Origin: Celeribacter persicus
Lineage (GTDB): Bacteria > Pseudomonadota > Alphaproteobacteria > Rhodobacterales > Rhodobacteraceae
Assembly: GCF_003050785.1 (NCBI RefSeq)
Contig: NZ_QAOH01000006.1
Coordinates: 124,001-188,000 of the forward strand
Length of the DNA: 64,000 nt
Direction of reading: 5' to 3'
In this document: positions 42,234-49,511 of the stretch, in pieces
How the letters are laid out: the number at the start of each line of letters is the position of its first letter
How positions within the stretch are numbered: position 1 is the first letter of the stretch
Translations under genes and position numbers: made by a program
Notes under the pieces: model-generated
Database searches by the model: none
Seen by the model: the letters and a program-made list of their open reading frames with translations, nothing else
What the model was told of the DNA's origin: nothing

Positions 42234-43586
42234 ATGGAATTTCTCGACAAACTGCCGCAGGCCGCACTCGACTTCATGGAAGGGCGCAAGCTCGACGAGG
42301 TGGAATGCATCGTCGCGGACCTTTCCGGCATTGCGCGAGGCAAGGCCATGCCCGCCGCAAAATTCGAAAAGCAAAAGCATTTCTACCTGCCGAATTCGAT
42401 CTTCTTGCAGTCGATCAACGGCGATTGGGTGGACGATGCGGACGCGCCCTTCACCGAACCGGACATGGTGCTTGTGCCGGATTTCGAAACCGCGACCGCC
42501 GCGCCCTGGACCGCGGACTGCACGCTTCAGGTGATCCACGATGTGCTGGACCAGAAGGGCGAAATGGTCCCGGTCGCGCCGCGCAACGTGCTTAAACGCG
42601 TGGTGCAACTCTATCACGCACAGGGATGGGACCCGATTGTCGCCCCCGAGATGGAATTCTTTCTCGTGGCGCGCAACACCGATCCGAACCAACCGGTCGA
42701 ACCGCCGATTGGCCGCACCGGGCGGCGCGCGGCGCAGCGGCAGGCCTATTCGATGTCCGCCGTGGACGAATACGGGCCGATCATTGACGACATTTACGAC
42801 TTTGCCGAAGCGCAGGGCCTGGAGATCGACGGCATCCTGCAAGAGGGCGGTGCCGGTCAGATCGAGATGAACCTGCGGCACGGCGATCCAGTGAAGCTCG
42901 CCGATGAGATGTTCTATTTCAAACGGCTGATCCGGGAGGCGGCGCTGCGCCACGATTGTTTCGCGACCTTCATGGCGAAACCCATTCAGGACGAGCCGGG
43001 TTCGGCGATGCACATTCACCATTCGGTTGTGGACATCAACACGGGCGAGAACATCTTTTCCAATCCGGACGGCTCGGAATCCGAAGCCTTCCTGCATTTC
43101 ATCGCTGGGCTGCAAAACCACCTCGCCTCCACGATTGCGATCCATGCGCCCTATGTGAACAGCTACCGCCGTTACGTTCGTGACTTTGCCGCGCCCATCA
43201 ACCTCGAATGGGGCCGCGACAACCGCACCACGGGTCTGCGCGTGCCAATCTCCGGGCCGGAAGCGCGGCGGATCGAAAACCGTCTGCCGGGGATGGATGT
43301 AAACCCCTACCTGTCGATTGCTGCCTCGCTGGCCTGTGGCTATCTGGGTCTCATCGAACGGCGCGAGCCGCGGGCGGAATATGTCGGCGACGCCTACGAT
43401 TCCGCCGATGGCATCCCGGAAACGCTCGGTTCCGCGCTCGACCTTCTCGAAGGCGCCACGCAGATGCAGGATGTACTGGGCAAGGATTTCGTGCGTGTCT
43501 ACACCACGGTGAAACGCGCCGAGAACGAGGCCTATCTTCAGGTCATCTCCCCTTGGGAGCGCGAGCACCTGCTGCTCAACGTGTGA
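42234..43586 (+). CDS. Glutamine-synthetase-family ligase, second copy
   Basis: A 450-residue GS-type ligase clearly distinct from the one at 40.1 kb. It carries the metal/ATP residues Glu139/Glu141 (PEMEFFL), Glu204/Glu211 (EGGAGQIEMN), His260/His262 (GSAMHIHHSV), and the conserved WGRDNRTTGLRVP and RIENRLPG. It has the N-terminal signature ADLSGIARGKAMP of PuuA/GlnA-like gamma-glutamylation enzymes. Two such ligases flanking a GATase is a known arrangement in alphaproteobacteria for amine or amino-acid use, with unresolved substrates. A strong terminator follows. Confidence 0.85.
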   Translation: MEFLDKLPQAALDFMEGRKLDEVECIVADLSGIARGKAMPAAKFEKQKHFYLPNSIFLQSINGDWVDDADAPFTEPDMVLVPDFETATAAPWTADCTLQVIHDVLDQKGEMVPVAPRNVLKRVVQLYHAQGWDPIVAPEMEFFLVARNTDPNQPVEPPIGRTGRRAAQRQAYSMSAVDEYGPIIDDIYDFAEAQGLEIDGILQEGGAGQIEMNLRHGDPVKLADEMFYFKRLIREAALRHDCFATFMAKPIQDEPGSAMHIHHSVVDINTGENIFSNPDGSESEAFLHFIAGLQNHLASTIAIHAPYVNSYRRYVRDFAAPINLEWGRDNRTTGLRVPISGPEARRIENRLPGMDVNPYLSIAASLACGYLGLIERREPRAEYVGDAYDSADGIPETLGSALDLLEGATQMQDVLGKDFVRVYTTVKRAENEAYLQVISPWEREHLLLNV

Positions 43587-43608
43587 ACCAGAACACAGAA
43601 CCGTATTC

Positions 43609-43632
43609 AAGGGGGCCGGGTGCCCCCTTTTT
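43609..43632 (+). terminator. Rho-independent terminator after GS-like operon
   Basis: AAGGGGGC (43609-43616) and GCCCCCTT (43622-43629) form a perfect 8-bp stem with a 5-nt loop and a TTTTT tail. It ends the apparent operon beginning with the ABC ATPase. Confidence 0.88.
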
Positions 43633-43750
43633 CGCACGCGTTTTTGTGACGTTTTTGCGAAATTTCGCCGGTCTCCCGGCGTGGGAGTAGATTTTTAAGC
43701 GCGCAATACTTACAGTTATTCTGAAAGAAGAATTCCAAAAAGGTGAAATC

Positions 43751-44953
43751 ATGAGTCTCGGGCCCAATGTCTATGACGCCGAACCGATCCCCGAAGAAGC
43801 GCGCGCAATTGTCGAGCAGCTTCTGAGCTCGGGCGATCTGTTCCGCTATACCGCGCCGGGCAATGCGCCCGTGACGCTTTTGGAGCGTGAGTTCGCCGAG
43901 ATGCTGGGCGCGAAATACGCGCTGGCCGTGGCCTCCTGCTCCGCCGCCCTGTTCCTGTCGCTCAAGGCGCTGAACCTGCCGCGCGACGCCAAGGTGCTGA
44001 TCCCGGCCTTCACCTTTGCCGCCGTGCCCTCCTCCATCGTGCATGCCGATTGCAAACCGGTGCTCGTGGAGTGCAACGACAACTACCGGATCGACCTCAA
44101 CGATTTCCACGCCAAGATTGAAGATGCCGATGCGGTGATGATTTCCCACATGCGCGGCCATACCTCCGACATGGATGCGATCAAGGCGGCCTGCGATGCC
44201 AAGGGTATTCCGCTCATCGAAGACGCGGCGCATTCGCTCGGCACCGTCTGGGACGGCCAGAACATCGGCACCATCGGCAAGATCGGCTGTTTCTCCTTCC
44301 AGTCCTACAAGCTTTTGAACGCAGGCGAAGGCGGTATCATGATCACCGACGATCCGGAGATCATGGCCCGCGCCGTGATCATGTCCGGCGCTTACGAACA
44401 CAACTGGGCCAAGCACAATCCGCAGCGCGACAATGCCCTCTCCGCCGAATTTGCCAGGTGGCAGAACCAGCTACCGCTCTACAACACGCGGTTGTCGAAC
44501 ATGTCCGCCGTGCTGGTGCGTCCACAGTTGAAAGAGGTGCCGCGCCGGGTCGCCGACGGGCGTCGCAACCACGATTACACCGCCGCACGCCTTGAGACCT
44601 CGCCGCATCTGACCGTTCCCGCCAAGCTCGACAAGGAAGTGCGCGCGCCCGACAGCCTGCAATTCAACCTCGTGGATTTCTCGCGAGAAGAGGCTCTGGC
44701 CTTCCAATCCGCAGCGAAAGTACGCGGTGTCTCGGTGCAGGTCTTCGGCCTCTCAACCGACAACGCGCGGGCCTTCTGGAACTGGCAATTCCTCGGCGAG
44801 ACGCCGGAGCTGCCGAAAACCCGTGAGATGCTGTCGAAAGCCTGCGACACCCGCCTCCCGGCGCGTCTGACCGAAGAGGACTGCGACTTCATCGCGGACG
44901 CGCTTCTGGGCGCAGCCGAAGAGGTCAAGGGCGTGCGGGTCGCGGCTGAATAA
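43751..44953 (+). CDS. DegT/DnrJ/EryC1/StrS-family PLP aminotransferase
   Basis: A 400-residue fold-type I PLP enzyme of the DegT family with the Schiff-base lysine K187 in FSFQSYKLLNAGEGG and the PLP-contacting ASCSAALFLSLKAL. Such enzymes usually make amino sugars or act on keto-sugars and related ketones. No sugar-nucleotide genes surround it, so its substrate here is more likely an amine or keto acid; that is an inference. The run ISHMRGHTSDMD is unusual for the family. It lies just after the GS-like operon terminator, and a second terminator follows it. Confidence 0.85.
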   Translation: MSLGPNVYDAEPIPEEARAIVEQLLSSGDLFRYTAPGNAPVTLLEREFAEMLGAKYALAVASCSAALFLSLKALNLPRDAKVLIPAFTFAAVPSSIVHADCKPVLVECNDNYRIDLNDFHAKIEDADAVMISHMRGHTSDMDAIKAACDAKGIPLIEDAAHSLGTVWDGQNIGTIGKIGCFSFQSYKLLNAGEGGIMITDDPEIMARAVIMSGAYEHNWAKHNPQRDNALSAEFARWQNQLPLYNTRLSNMSAVLVRPQLKEVPRRVADGRRNHDYTAARLETSPHLTVPAKLDKEVRAPDSLQFNLVDFSREEALAFQSAAKVRGVSVQVFGLSTDNARAFWNWQFLGETPELPKTREMLSKACDTRLPARLTEEDCDFIADALLGAAEEVKGVRVAAE

Positions 44954-44978
44954 GCCCCCCTGCCCTCGTCAAATTCAG

Positions 44979-45002
44979 CGCCTCCCCAGCGGGAGGCGTT
45001 TT
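44979..45002 (+). terminator. Rho-independent terminator
   Basis: CGCCTCCC (44979-44986) and GGGAGGCG (44991-44998) form an 8-bp stem with CAGC loop and a TTTT tail. It ends the DegT gene and faces the LysR gene. Confidence 0.85.
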
Positions 45003-45005
45003 GCG

Positions 45006-45950
45006 TTACAGACGTTTGAGATAACCACCGAGCCACGGGTAGGTGGCGACCATCGGGTTGACAACCTGCGCCTGCAATAGCGGACCGAGCTGATCGGCCA
45101 CTTCCCGCGCCATTTCCGACATGCCGTCGCGGCGCACCGTCAGGGAAATATGTCGCGAGAGCGGCGCAACCGGCAGAGGAATGGCCTCGATCCCATCGGC
45201 ATAGCGACCGGCGTTGAGCACACCCAGCGAGGACAGGATGGTCCAGCCCGTCCCGCCCGCCACCATGGCGATCATCGCCCGGTAACTGTCAAGCTCGAAC
45301 CGATGCGTCAGTGTCATGCCCTGCACCGCCAGATGTTCGGCCAGCGTGCGTCCCATGACATGACGGCGGGTGTATTGAATGAGCGGCAGCTCCTTCACCG
45401 CGTCATGCCGGCCCTTCGGCACCACGGCCACGAAAGGGTCCTGCAACAGCGGATGGCTTTCCGACCATTCCGCCCCGTCGCCCAGTTCCGCCGCCACGAT
45501 CACATCGAGCGCACGGTTTTCCAGCCGGTCGAGCAGACGATGCGACGGGCCGGTTTCAAGCTCGAACCGGGTTTCGGTCAGCCGGTCCGCCATCCGGGTG
45601 ATCAGCAGGGGTGTCACGGAGGCTTCGAAATCCTCCACCATGCCGAGGCGCAATTGTGCAAGGTGGCTGAGGTCGAGCCCGGCGATCTCGGAGCGGGCGC
45701 GGGCGGCCTCCAGCAGGATGCTCTGCGCCCGGCGCCGCAGCACCCTCCCCGCAGGCGTCAGGCTCATCGGCCGCTCCCGCCGATTGATCAGCTCCGTTCC
45801 CAGCGCGGTCTCCAAATTGGAAATCTGTTGCGATACGGCAGAGGGCGACGCGCCAAGACGCTTGGCCGCGGCAGAGACCGAACCTTCCTCGGAGACGGCC
45901 AGGAACACCTCCACCCCCCAAAGCGTCAGACGCCCGACCTTGTCGCTCAT
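45006..45950 (-). CDS. LysR-family transcriptional regulator
   Basis: A 314-residue LysR regulator with the N-terminal winged HTH (LAVSEEGSVSAAAKRLGASPSAVSQQISNLE, about 16-46) and a C-terminal inducer domain (about 90-300). It is convergent with the DegT gene, and whether it controls that gene or the GS/ABC operon cannot be decided from position. No LysR-type T-N11-A operator was identified with confidence in the nearby upstream sequence. Its 3' end is shared with the DegT terminator region. Confidence 0.9.
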   Translation of the reverse strand: MSDKVGRLTLWGVEVFLAVSEEGSVSAAAKRLGASPSAVSQQISNLETALGTELINRRERPMSLTPAGRVLRRRAQSILLEAARARSEIAGLDLSHLAQLRLGMVEDFEASVTPLLITRMADRLTETRFELETGPSHRLLDRLENRALDVIVAAELGDGAEWSESHPLLQDPFVAVVPKGRHDAVKELPLIQYTRRHVMGRTLAEHLAVQGMTLTHRFELDSYRAMIAMVAGGTGWTILSSLGVLNAGRYADGIEAIPLPVAPLSRHISLTVRRDGMSEMAREVADQLGPLLQAQVVNPMVATYPWLGGYLKRL

Positions 45951-46019
45951 GCGATCCCCCGTTTCCTTTGCTGTTGTAAATACTCAATCAAATACGCGGA
46001 CAACCTGACAGAAAAAAGA

Positions 46020-46041
46020 AAACCCCGCGCGGGCGGGGTTT
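46020..46041. terminator. Rho-independent terminator after phaR
   Basis: AAACCCCGC (46020-46028) and GCGGGGTTT (46033-46041) form a 9-bp stem with a 4-nt loop. On the minus strand it is followed by a TTTTCTTTTTT run, so it terminates phaR. Confidence 0.88.
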
Positions 46042-46063
46042 ATCCGAACGCAAAAGACAGCGC

Positions 46064-46594
46064 TCACGACAGTTTGGAGAGCTTTTCCTGAAGCTCGGCC
46101 AACTGTTTCTTGATCTCGCCGAGATCTTCCTGCGGCTCGGACGGTTCCGCCTTGGGTGCGGACCAGTTTTGCCCCATGCCGCCGGTCATCGCTTTCATGA
46201 AGGCTTCCTGCTGAGCCTGAAGCGCCTCGAAACCAGGGATTTGCGTGCCGAAATTCTGCATCATCTTTTCCTGACCCTGCCGCAGCATGTCGAAGCTCTG
46301 GGCAAGGAATTGCGGCACGATGGACTGAATATCGGTGGTATAGCTGCGCACCAGATCGGTCAGCACGCCCAGCGGCAACACGCTTTCACCGCGGCTTTCG
46401 TGCTCGGCAATGATCTGCAACAGGTATTGGCGGGTCAGATCGTCACCCGATTTCAGGTCCACGATCTGCACGTCGCGACCCTCGCGGATGAAGCCCGCGA
46501 TGTCTTCGAGCGTGACGTAATCGGAGGTCTCCGTGTTGTAGAGACGACGCGAGGCATAGCGTTTGATCAGCAAAGGATCTTTCTTGTCGGCCAT
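46064..46594 (-). CDS. phaR: PHA synthesis regulator PhaR
   Basis: A 176-residue PhaR, the DNA- and PHA-binding repressor that controls phasin expression in proportion to granule surface. The N-terminal domain (residues 8-70; IKRYASRRLYNTETSDYVTLED) is the PhaR signature, followed by a region rich in Gln/Met (GQEKMMQNFGTQ) and a short coiled-coil tail. GGGAGGGG precedes the start. Upstream lie palindromes that could mediate autoregulation. It is adjacent to the phasin gene and phaC on the same strand, with its own terminator. Confidence 0.94.
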   Translation of the reverse strand: MADKKDPLLIKRYASRRLYNTETSDYVTLEDIAGFIREGRDVQIVDLKSGDDLTRQYLLQIIAEHESRGESVLPLGVLTDLVRSYTTDIQSIVPQFLAQSFDMLRQGQEKMMQNFGTQIPGFEALQAQQEAFMKAMTGGMGQNWSAPKAEPSEPQEDLGEIKKQLAELQEKLSKLS

Positions 46595-46622
46595 TTGGGC
46601 TCCCCTCCCTTATGGGCAATAA

Positions 46623-46665
46623 AACATTTCGCAAAAAGAGAGGGACTCACTTTTTGAGAAATGTT
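46623..46665 (-). promoter_or_regulatory. Long inverted repeat upstream of phaR
   Basis: AACATTTC-g-CAAAAAG (46623-46638) and CTTTTTG-a-GAAATGTT (46650-46665) are complementary except one mismatch, giving a 15-bp stem around an 11-nt loop. It ends 28 bp before the phaR start. It may be an operator or a 5'-UTR hairpin. Confidence 0.5.
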
Positions 46666-46688
46666 GCAACATCAAAACATTGCGGCAA
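46662..46688. promoter_or_regulatory. TTGC/GCAA palindromes, candidate PhaR autoregulatory sites
   Basis: TGTTGCAACA (46662-46671) is a perfect palindrome and TTGCGGCAA (46680-46688) a second one nearby. They are TGC-rich like other PhaR targets but not the CTGC-N3-GCAG form, and the first overlaps one arm of the long inverted repeat. Confidence 0.35.
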
Positions 46689-46822
46689 CGTTTTTCGCCA
46701 AACCTGATTCAGGTTCAACGAAGAACGCTTCACAGCAAGCCTATGCGAGCGATTTTTCAAAAGCAAAAGAAATCAGGCCCGATCTGTTACCGCAATCAAA
46801 GTGCATCGTGCGCAGATAAGAA

Positions 46823-46846
46823 AACGGGCCCCACAGGGGGCCCGTT
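46823..46846. terminator. Rho-independent terminator after phasin gene
   Basis: AACGGGCCCC (46823-46832) and GGGGCCCGTT (46837-46846) form a perfect 10-bp stem with a 4-nt loop. On the minus strand a TTTTCTT run follows, as expected for termination of the phasin transcript. Confidence 0.85.
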
Positions 46847-46898
46847 CGCGATCCACGTTTCCAGGGAGGAGGAGAAACGCGGAGAGGTAAAAGGTAAA

Positions 46899-47342
46899 TT
46901 ACTTCGCCGTCGCTTTTTTCGCGGCTTTGGTCATTTCGTCCGTCGCCTTCTTGGCGGCGGCGGTCATGTCTTCGCCCATGTCCTTGCCGGCAGCCAGAAC
47001 CAGCTCGATGGTTTCCATCTGGACCTTCTTGGCAACCTCAGCGAAGGCGGCCATGTTTTCGGCGGCCATTTCAGCCTGCACTGAGGCGAACTCGGTCAGC
47101 GCCTTGGTATAATCGGCGGGCTCTTCCTTCACGGCAGTCATGTCGGAGACTTTCGCCAGCATGTCCTTGGTCCATTTGGAGGACAGCTCGGTGGATTTCT
47201 CGGCGGCTTCGATGGCCACTTTGGAGAGTTTCTCGGTGAAGGACGCCTGAGTTTTGAAGCTTTCCTGCATCGCGGACATATCGAGCGGGAAGTTGCCCAT
47301 CATGTCTTTCATCATCTTGGTGAAATCGTCGGTCTTGGCCAT
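46899..47342 (-). CDS. Phasin (PHA granule-associated protein)
   Basis: A 147-residue helical protein of the phasin_2 type: an amphipathic, Lys/Glu/Ala-rich sequence with a hydrophobic central part (MAAENMAAFAEVAKKVQ) and an Ala/Lys-rich C-terminal tail. Phasins coat polyhydroxyalkanoate granules and are usually the most abundant granule protein. It lies between phaR and phaC on the same strand and has two perfect PhaR-type operators upstream, the expected regulatory logic. AAGGA precedes the ATG at 47342. Confidence 0.85.
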   Translation of the reverse strand: MAKTDDFTKMMKDMMGNFPLDMSAMQESFKTQASFTEKLSKVAIEAAEKSTELSSKWTKDMLAKVSDMTAVKEEPADYTKALTEFASVQAEMAAENMAAFAEVAKKVQMETIELVLAAGKDMGEDMTAAAKKATDEMTKAAKKATAK

Positions 47343-47454
47343 GTCACATATCCTTCTGGCTTTGCGGTGCGAAAGCGGCCCGTTCCGGGTTTTCGCTGGT
47401 GATGCGTGCTCCGGCCTCATTGCCTTTGCTGCGCTTGCAAAAAGAATATGCATG

Positions 47455-47465
47455 CTGCACCGCAG
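47455..47465. promoter_or_regulatory. PhaR-type operator CTGC-N3-GCAG, distal to second
   Basis: CTGCACCGCAG matches CTGC-N3-GCAG, which I recall as the PhaR-binding sequence at the phasin promoter of Rhodobacter. It is 113 bp before the phasin start and 18 bp from a second identical-type site. Confidence 0.75.
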
Positions 47466-47483
47466 AAAATCAAGTGATTTATG

Positions 47484-47494
47484 CTGCAGTGCAG
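47484..47494. promoter_or_regulatory. PhaR-type operator CTGC-N3-GCAG
   Basis: CTGCAGTGCAG is a second perfect CTGC-N3-GCAG palindrome, 29 bp centre-to-centre from the first. Spacing near three helical turns would place two PhaR oligomers on the same face of DNA. It lies 24 bp from the phaC 3' end. Confidence 0.75.
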
Positions 47495-47517
47495 AAAGTC
47501 ATTAAAACTGCGTCGTC

Positions 47518-49335
47518 TCAGGGGGTTGCCGTCATTTTCACATAGGTGCCCGGCGCAGGCGCGAGAATTTCACGCCCCGAATCGCCCGGAACCCGCGCAA
47601 CAACCATCTTGCCCGACTTCGGTTTGAGCCAGGCCTCCCAGGTGGGCCACCACGACCCCTTGTGAAACTCCGCCCCGGCCTTCCACTCCTCTGCCGACAG
47701 GGTCATGTCGGGATTGGTGTAATGGCCGTATTTCTGTTTCGATGGCGGGTTGACGATCCCGGCGATATGGCCGCTTTCGGACAGGATGAAACTCTTGTTC
47801 TTCGACCCCATCTGGCGGATGCCGTTGTAGGAACTTTTCCAGGCCGCGATATGATCGGTCTCACAACCGATGGCGCAGAGCGGCACGGTGACCCCGGAAA
47901 GATGCACGGTGGTGCCGCAAATCGGGAAGCCAACGGTGGCGAATTCGTCGCGCTGGGTCAGACCGCGCAGATATTCCACCGCCATTTTGCCCGGGAGATT
48001 GGTCGCATCGCCATTCCAATAGAGAAGATCGAACGCAGGCGGCGCTTCACCCATCATGTAGCTGCGGATCGCCGGCTGATAGATCAGGTCGTTCGAGCGC
48101 AGATAGGAGAACGTGCGGTTCATGTAGAGCGACTTCATGAGACCGGTGCGCTTCGCCTCCGCTTCGATCCCGTCGACGAAATCGTCGTCGAGGAATACGC
48201 CAAATTCCCCCTGATCGGAGAAATCGGTGAGCGTGGTAAAAAAGGTGGCGGATTTGACCGACGTATCCTTGCGTTGCTTCATCAGCGCAAGCGTAAGGGA
48301 GAGCGTCGTGCCCGCGATGCAATAGCCAATGACATTGATCTTCGGTTCGGACGTGATCTCCTTGACCTGTTCAATAGCGGTCAGGAAGCCCTCCTCGACA
48401 TACTCGTCCATGCCGACATCGGCATAGCCTTCGTTCGGATTGACCCAGGAAACGACGAACACCGTGTAACCCTGATCGACGATCCATTTGATCAGAGAAT
48501 TCTGCTCCCGCAGATCGAGAATGTAGAATTTGTTGATCCAAGGCGGGAAGAGCAACAGCGGGATCTTGTGCACCTGCTCGGTCGTGGGCGCATATTGGAT
48601 GAGCTCGAACATCCGGTTGCGGAACACCACCGCCCCCTTGGTCGTGGCGATGTTCTCGCCCAGTTTGAAAGCGTCCTTGTTGGCGAGATTGACGATCATC
48701 TCGCCATGATGATCCTCAAGATCGCGCACGAGGTTTTCCAGCCCCTTCACAAGGCTTTCCCCATCCGTCTCAACCGCATGTTGCAGCACCTCCGGATTGG
48801 TGGCGAGGAAATTCGTCGGCGCCATCATGTTGATCAACTGCTTGGTGAAATAATCCACCCGTTTGCGATCCTGACCGTCGAGCAATTCCAGATCGCTCAC
48901 CACCGTCTGCAACGCCTCCGAGTTCATCAGATATTGCTGCTTGAGGAAATTGAAGAACGGGTTGCTCTCCCAGAGCGGATTGGCAAAGCGGCGGTCCTTC
49001 GGCGTCTCGTCCGGCGGCGGGGTGAGATCGCCCTGCGCCAGCCGCCTCTGCGCCTCGACATAATGTTTCAGCGTCTTGCCCCAGTAGCCAACCTGATGCT
49101 CGATGATCCGGGCCGGGTTGTTCATCATTTCCGCCATATAGGCGGCAGCGGCTTTGAGAAAAAGTTCCTTGCCCGGTCCCTGCAGCGATTGGGGAATCGG
49201 TTTCTTCTGTGCGAGCGCAGCAACCAGACGGGCCGACAGCGCCTCTATCTTCGCGATATTGGCGTTGAGCTTGTCCAGATCCGGTGTATTTTCGGACGTT
49301 GCCTCGGGCGTTTTGACATCTCCATCCCTTGCCAT
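47518..49335 (-). CDS. phaC: Class I poly(3-hydroxyalkanoate) synthase
   Basis: PhaC polymerises hydroxyacyl-CoA into PHA. The 605-residue protein has an N-terminal PhaC_N domain (about 60-250) and the catalytic alpha/beta-hydrolase domain with Cys339 (GYCIAGTTL lipase-like box), Asp494 (ETDHIAAW) and His523 (SGHIAGIVNPP). The lipase box has Ala instead of the usual Gly (C-x-G-G becomes C-x-A-G), a deviation next to the nucleophile worth noting. GGGAGG precedes the ATG at 49335. It is divergent from phaZ. Confidence 0.96.
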   Translation of the reverse strand: MARDGDVKTPEATSENTPDLDKLNANIAKIEALSARLVAALAQKKPIPQSLQGPGKELFLKAAAAYMAEMMNNPARIIEHQVGYWGKTLKHYVEAQRRLAQGDLTPPPDETPKDRRFANPLWESNPFFNFLKQQYLMNSEALQTVVSDLELLDGQDRKRVDYFTKQLINMMAPTNFLATNPEVLQHAVETDGESLVKGLENLVRDLEDHHGEMIVNLANKDAFKLGENIATTKGAVVFRNRMFELIQYAPTTEQVHKIPLLLFPPWINKFYILDLREQNSLIKWIVDQGYTVFVVSWVNPNEGYADVGMDEYVEEGFLTAIEQVKEITSEPKINVIGYCIAGTTLSLTLALMKQRKDTSVKSATFFTTLTDFSDQGEFGVFLDDDFVDGIEAEAKRTGLMKSLYMNRTFSYLRSNDLIYQPAIRSYMMGEAPPAFDLLYWNGDATNLPGKMAVEYLRGLTQRDEFATVGFPICGTTVHLSGVTVPLCAIGCETDHIAAWKSSYNGIRQMGSKNKSFILSESGHIAGIVNPPSKQKYGHYTNPDMTLSAEEWKAGAEFHKGSWWPTWEAWLKPKSGKMVVARVPGDSGREILAPAPGTYVKMTATP

Positions 49336-49355
49336 CACGCATCCTCCCAATATTT

Positions 49356-49381
49356 TGCACTTGCAGCATTGCTGTTTGCTG
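49356..49381. promoter_or_regulatory. TGC-rich direct/inverted sites in phaC-phaZ divergent promoter
   Basis: TGCACTTGCA (49356-49365) and CAGC-ATT-GCTG (49364-49374) with another TTTGCTG adjacent form a dense TGC/GCA cluster 21 bp from the phaC start. They may be weaker PhaR sites serving both promoters, but do not match CTGC-N3-GCAG exactly. Confidence 0.35.
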
Positions 49382-49511
49382 TAAGAATATATTCATCACG
49401 ATAACGACAGAGTGAGCCCGTGGGAAGGCCGATCGCAGCCCGGGCGTCCCCACGAGACCTGACAGGACCGGACCAAAGACCGGTCGGATCAGACGCCCAA
49501 AGGAGATGCAC

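Larger units (their letters stand above)
46595..46898. other. 304-bp phaR upstream region and phasin 3' region
   Basis: No gene. Close to phaR there are an extended 16-bp imperfect inverted repeat (46623-46665), the palindrome TGTTGCAACA (46662-46671) and TTGCGGCAA (46680-46688); farther on is the phasin terminator (46823-46846). The remainder of the gap shows nothing recognisable. Confidence 0.7.

Noticed and set aside
49356-49381. Treating the phaC-phaZ TGC cluster as a perfect PhaR operator
   Set aside because: It contains TGCACTTGCA and CAGC-N3-GCTG, not the CTGC-N3-GCAG consensus, so it is listed only as a weak candidate.
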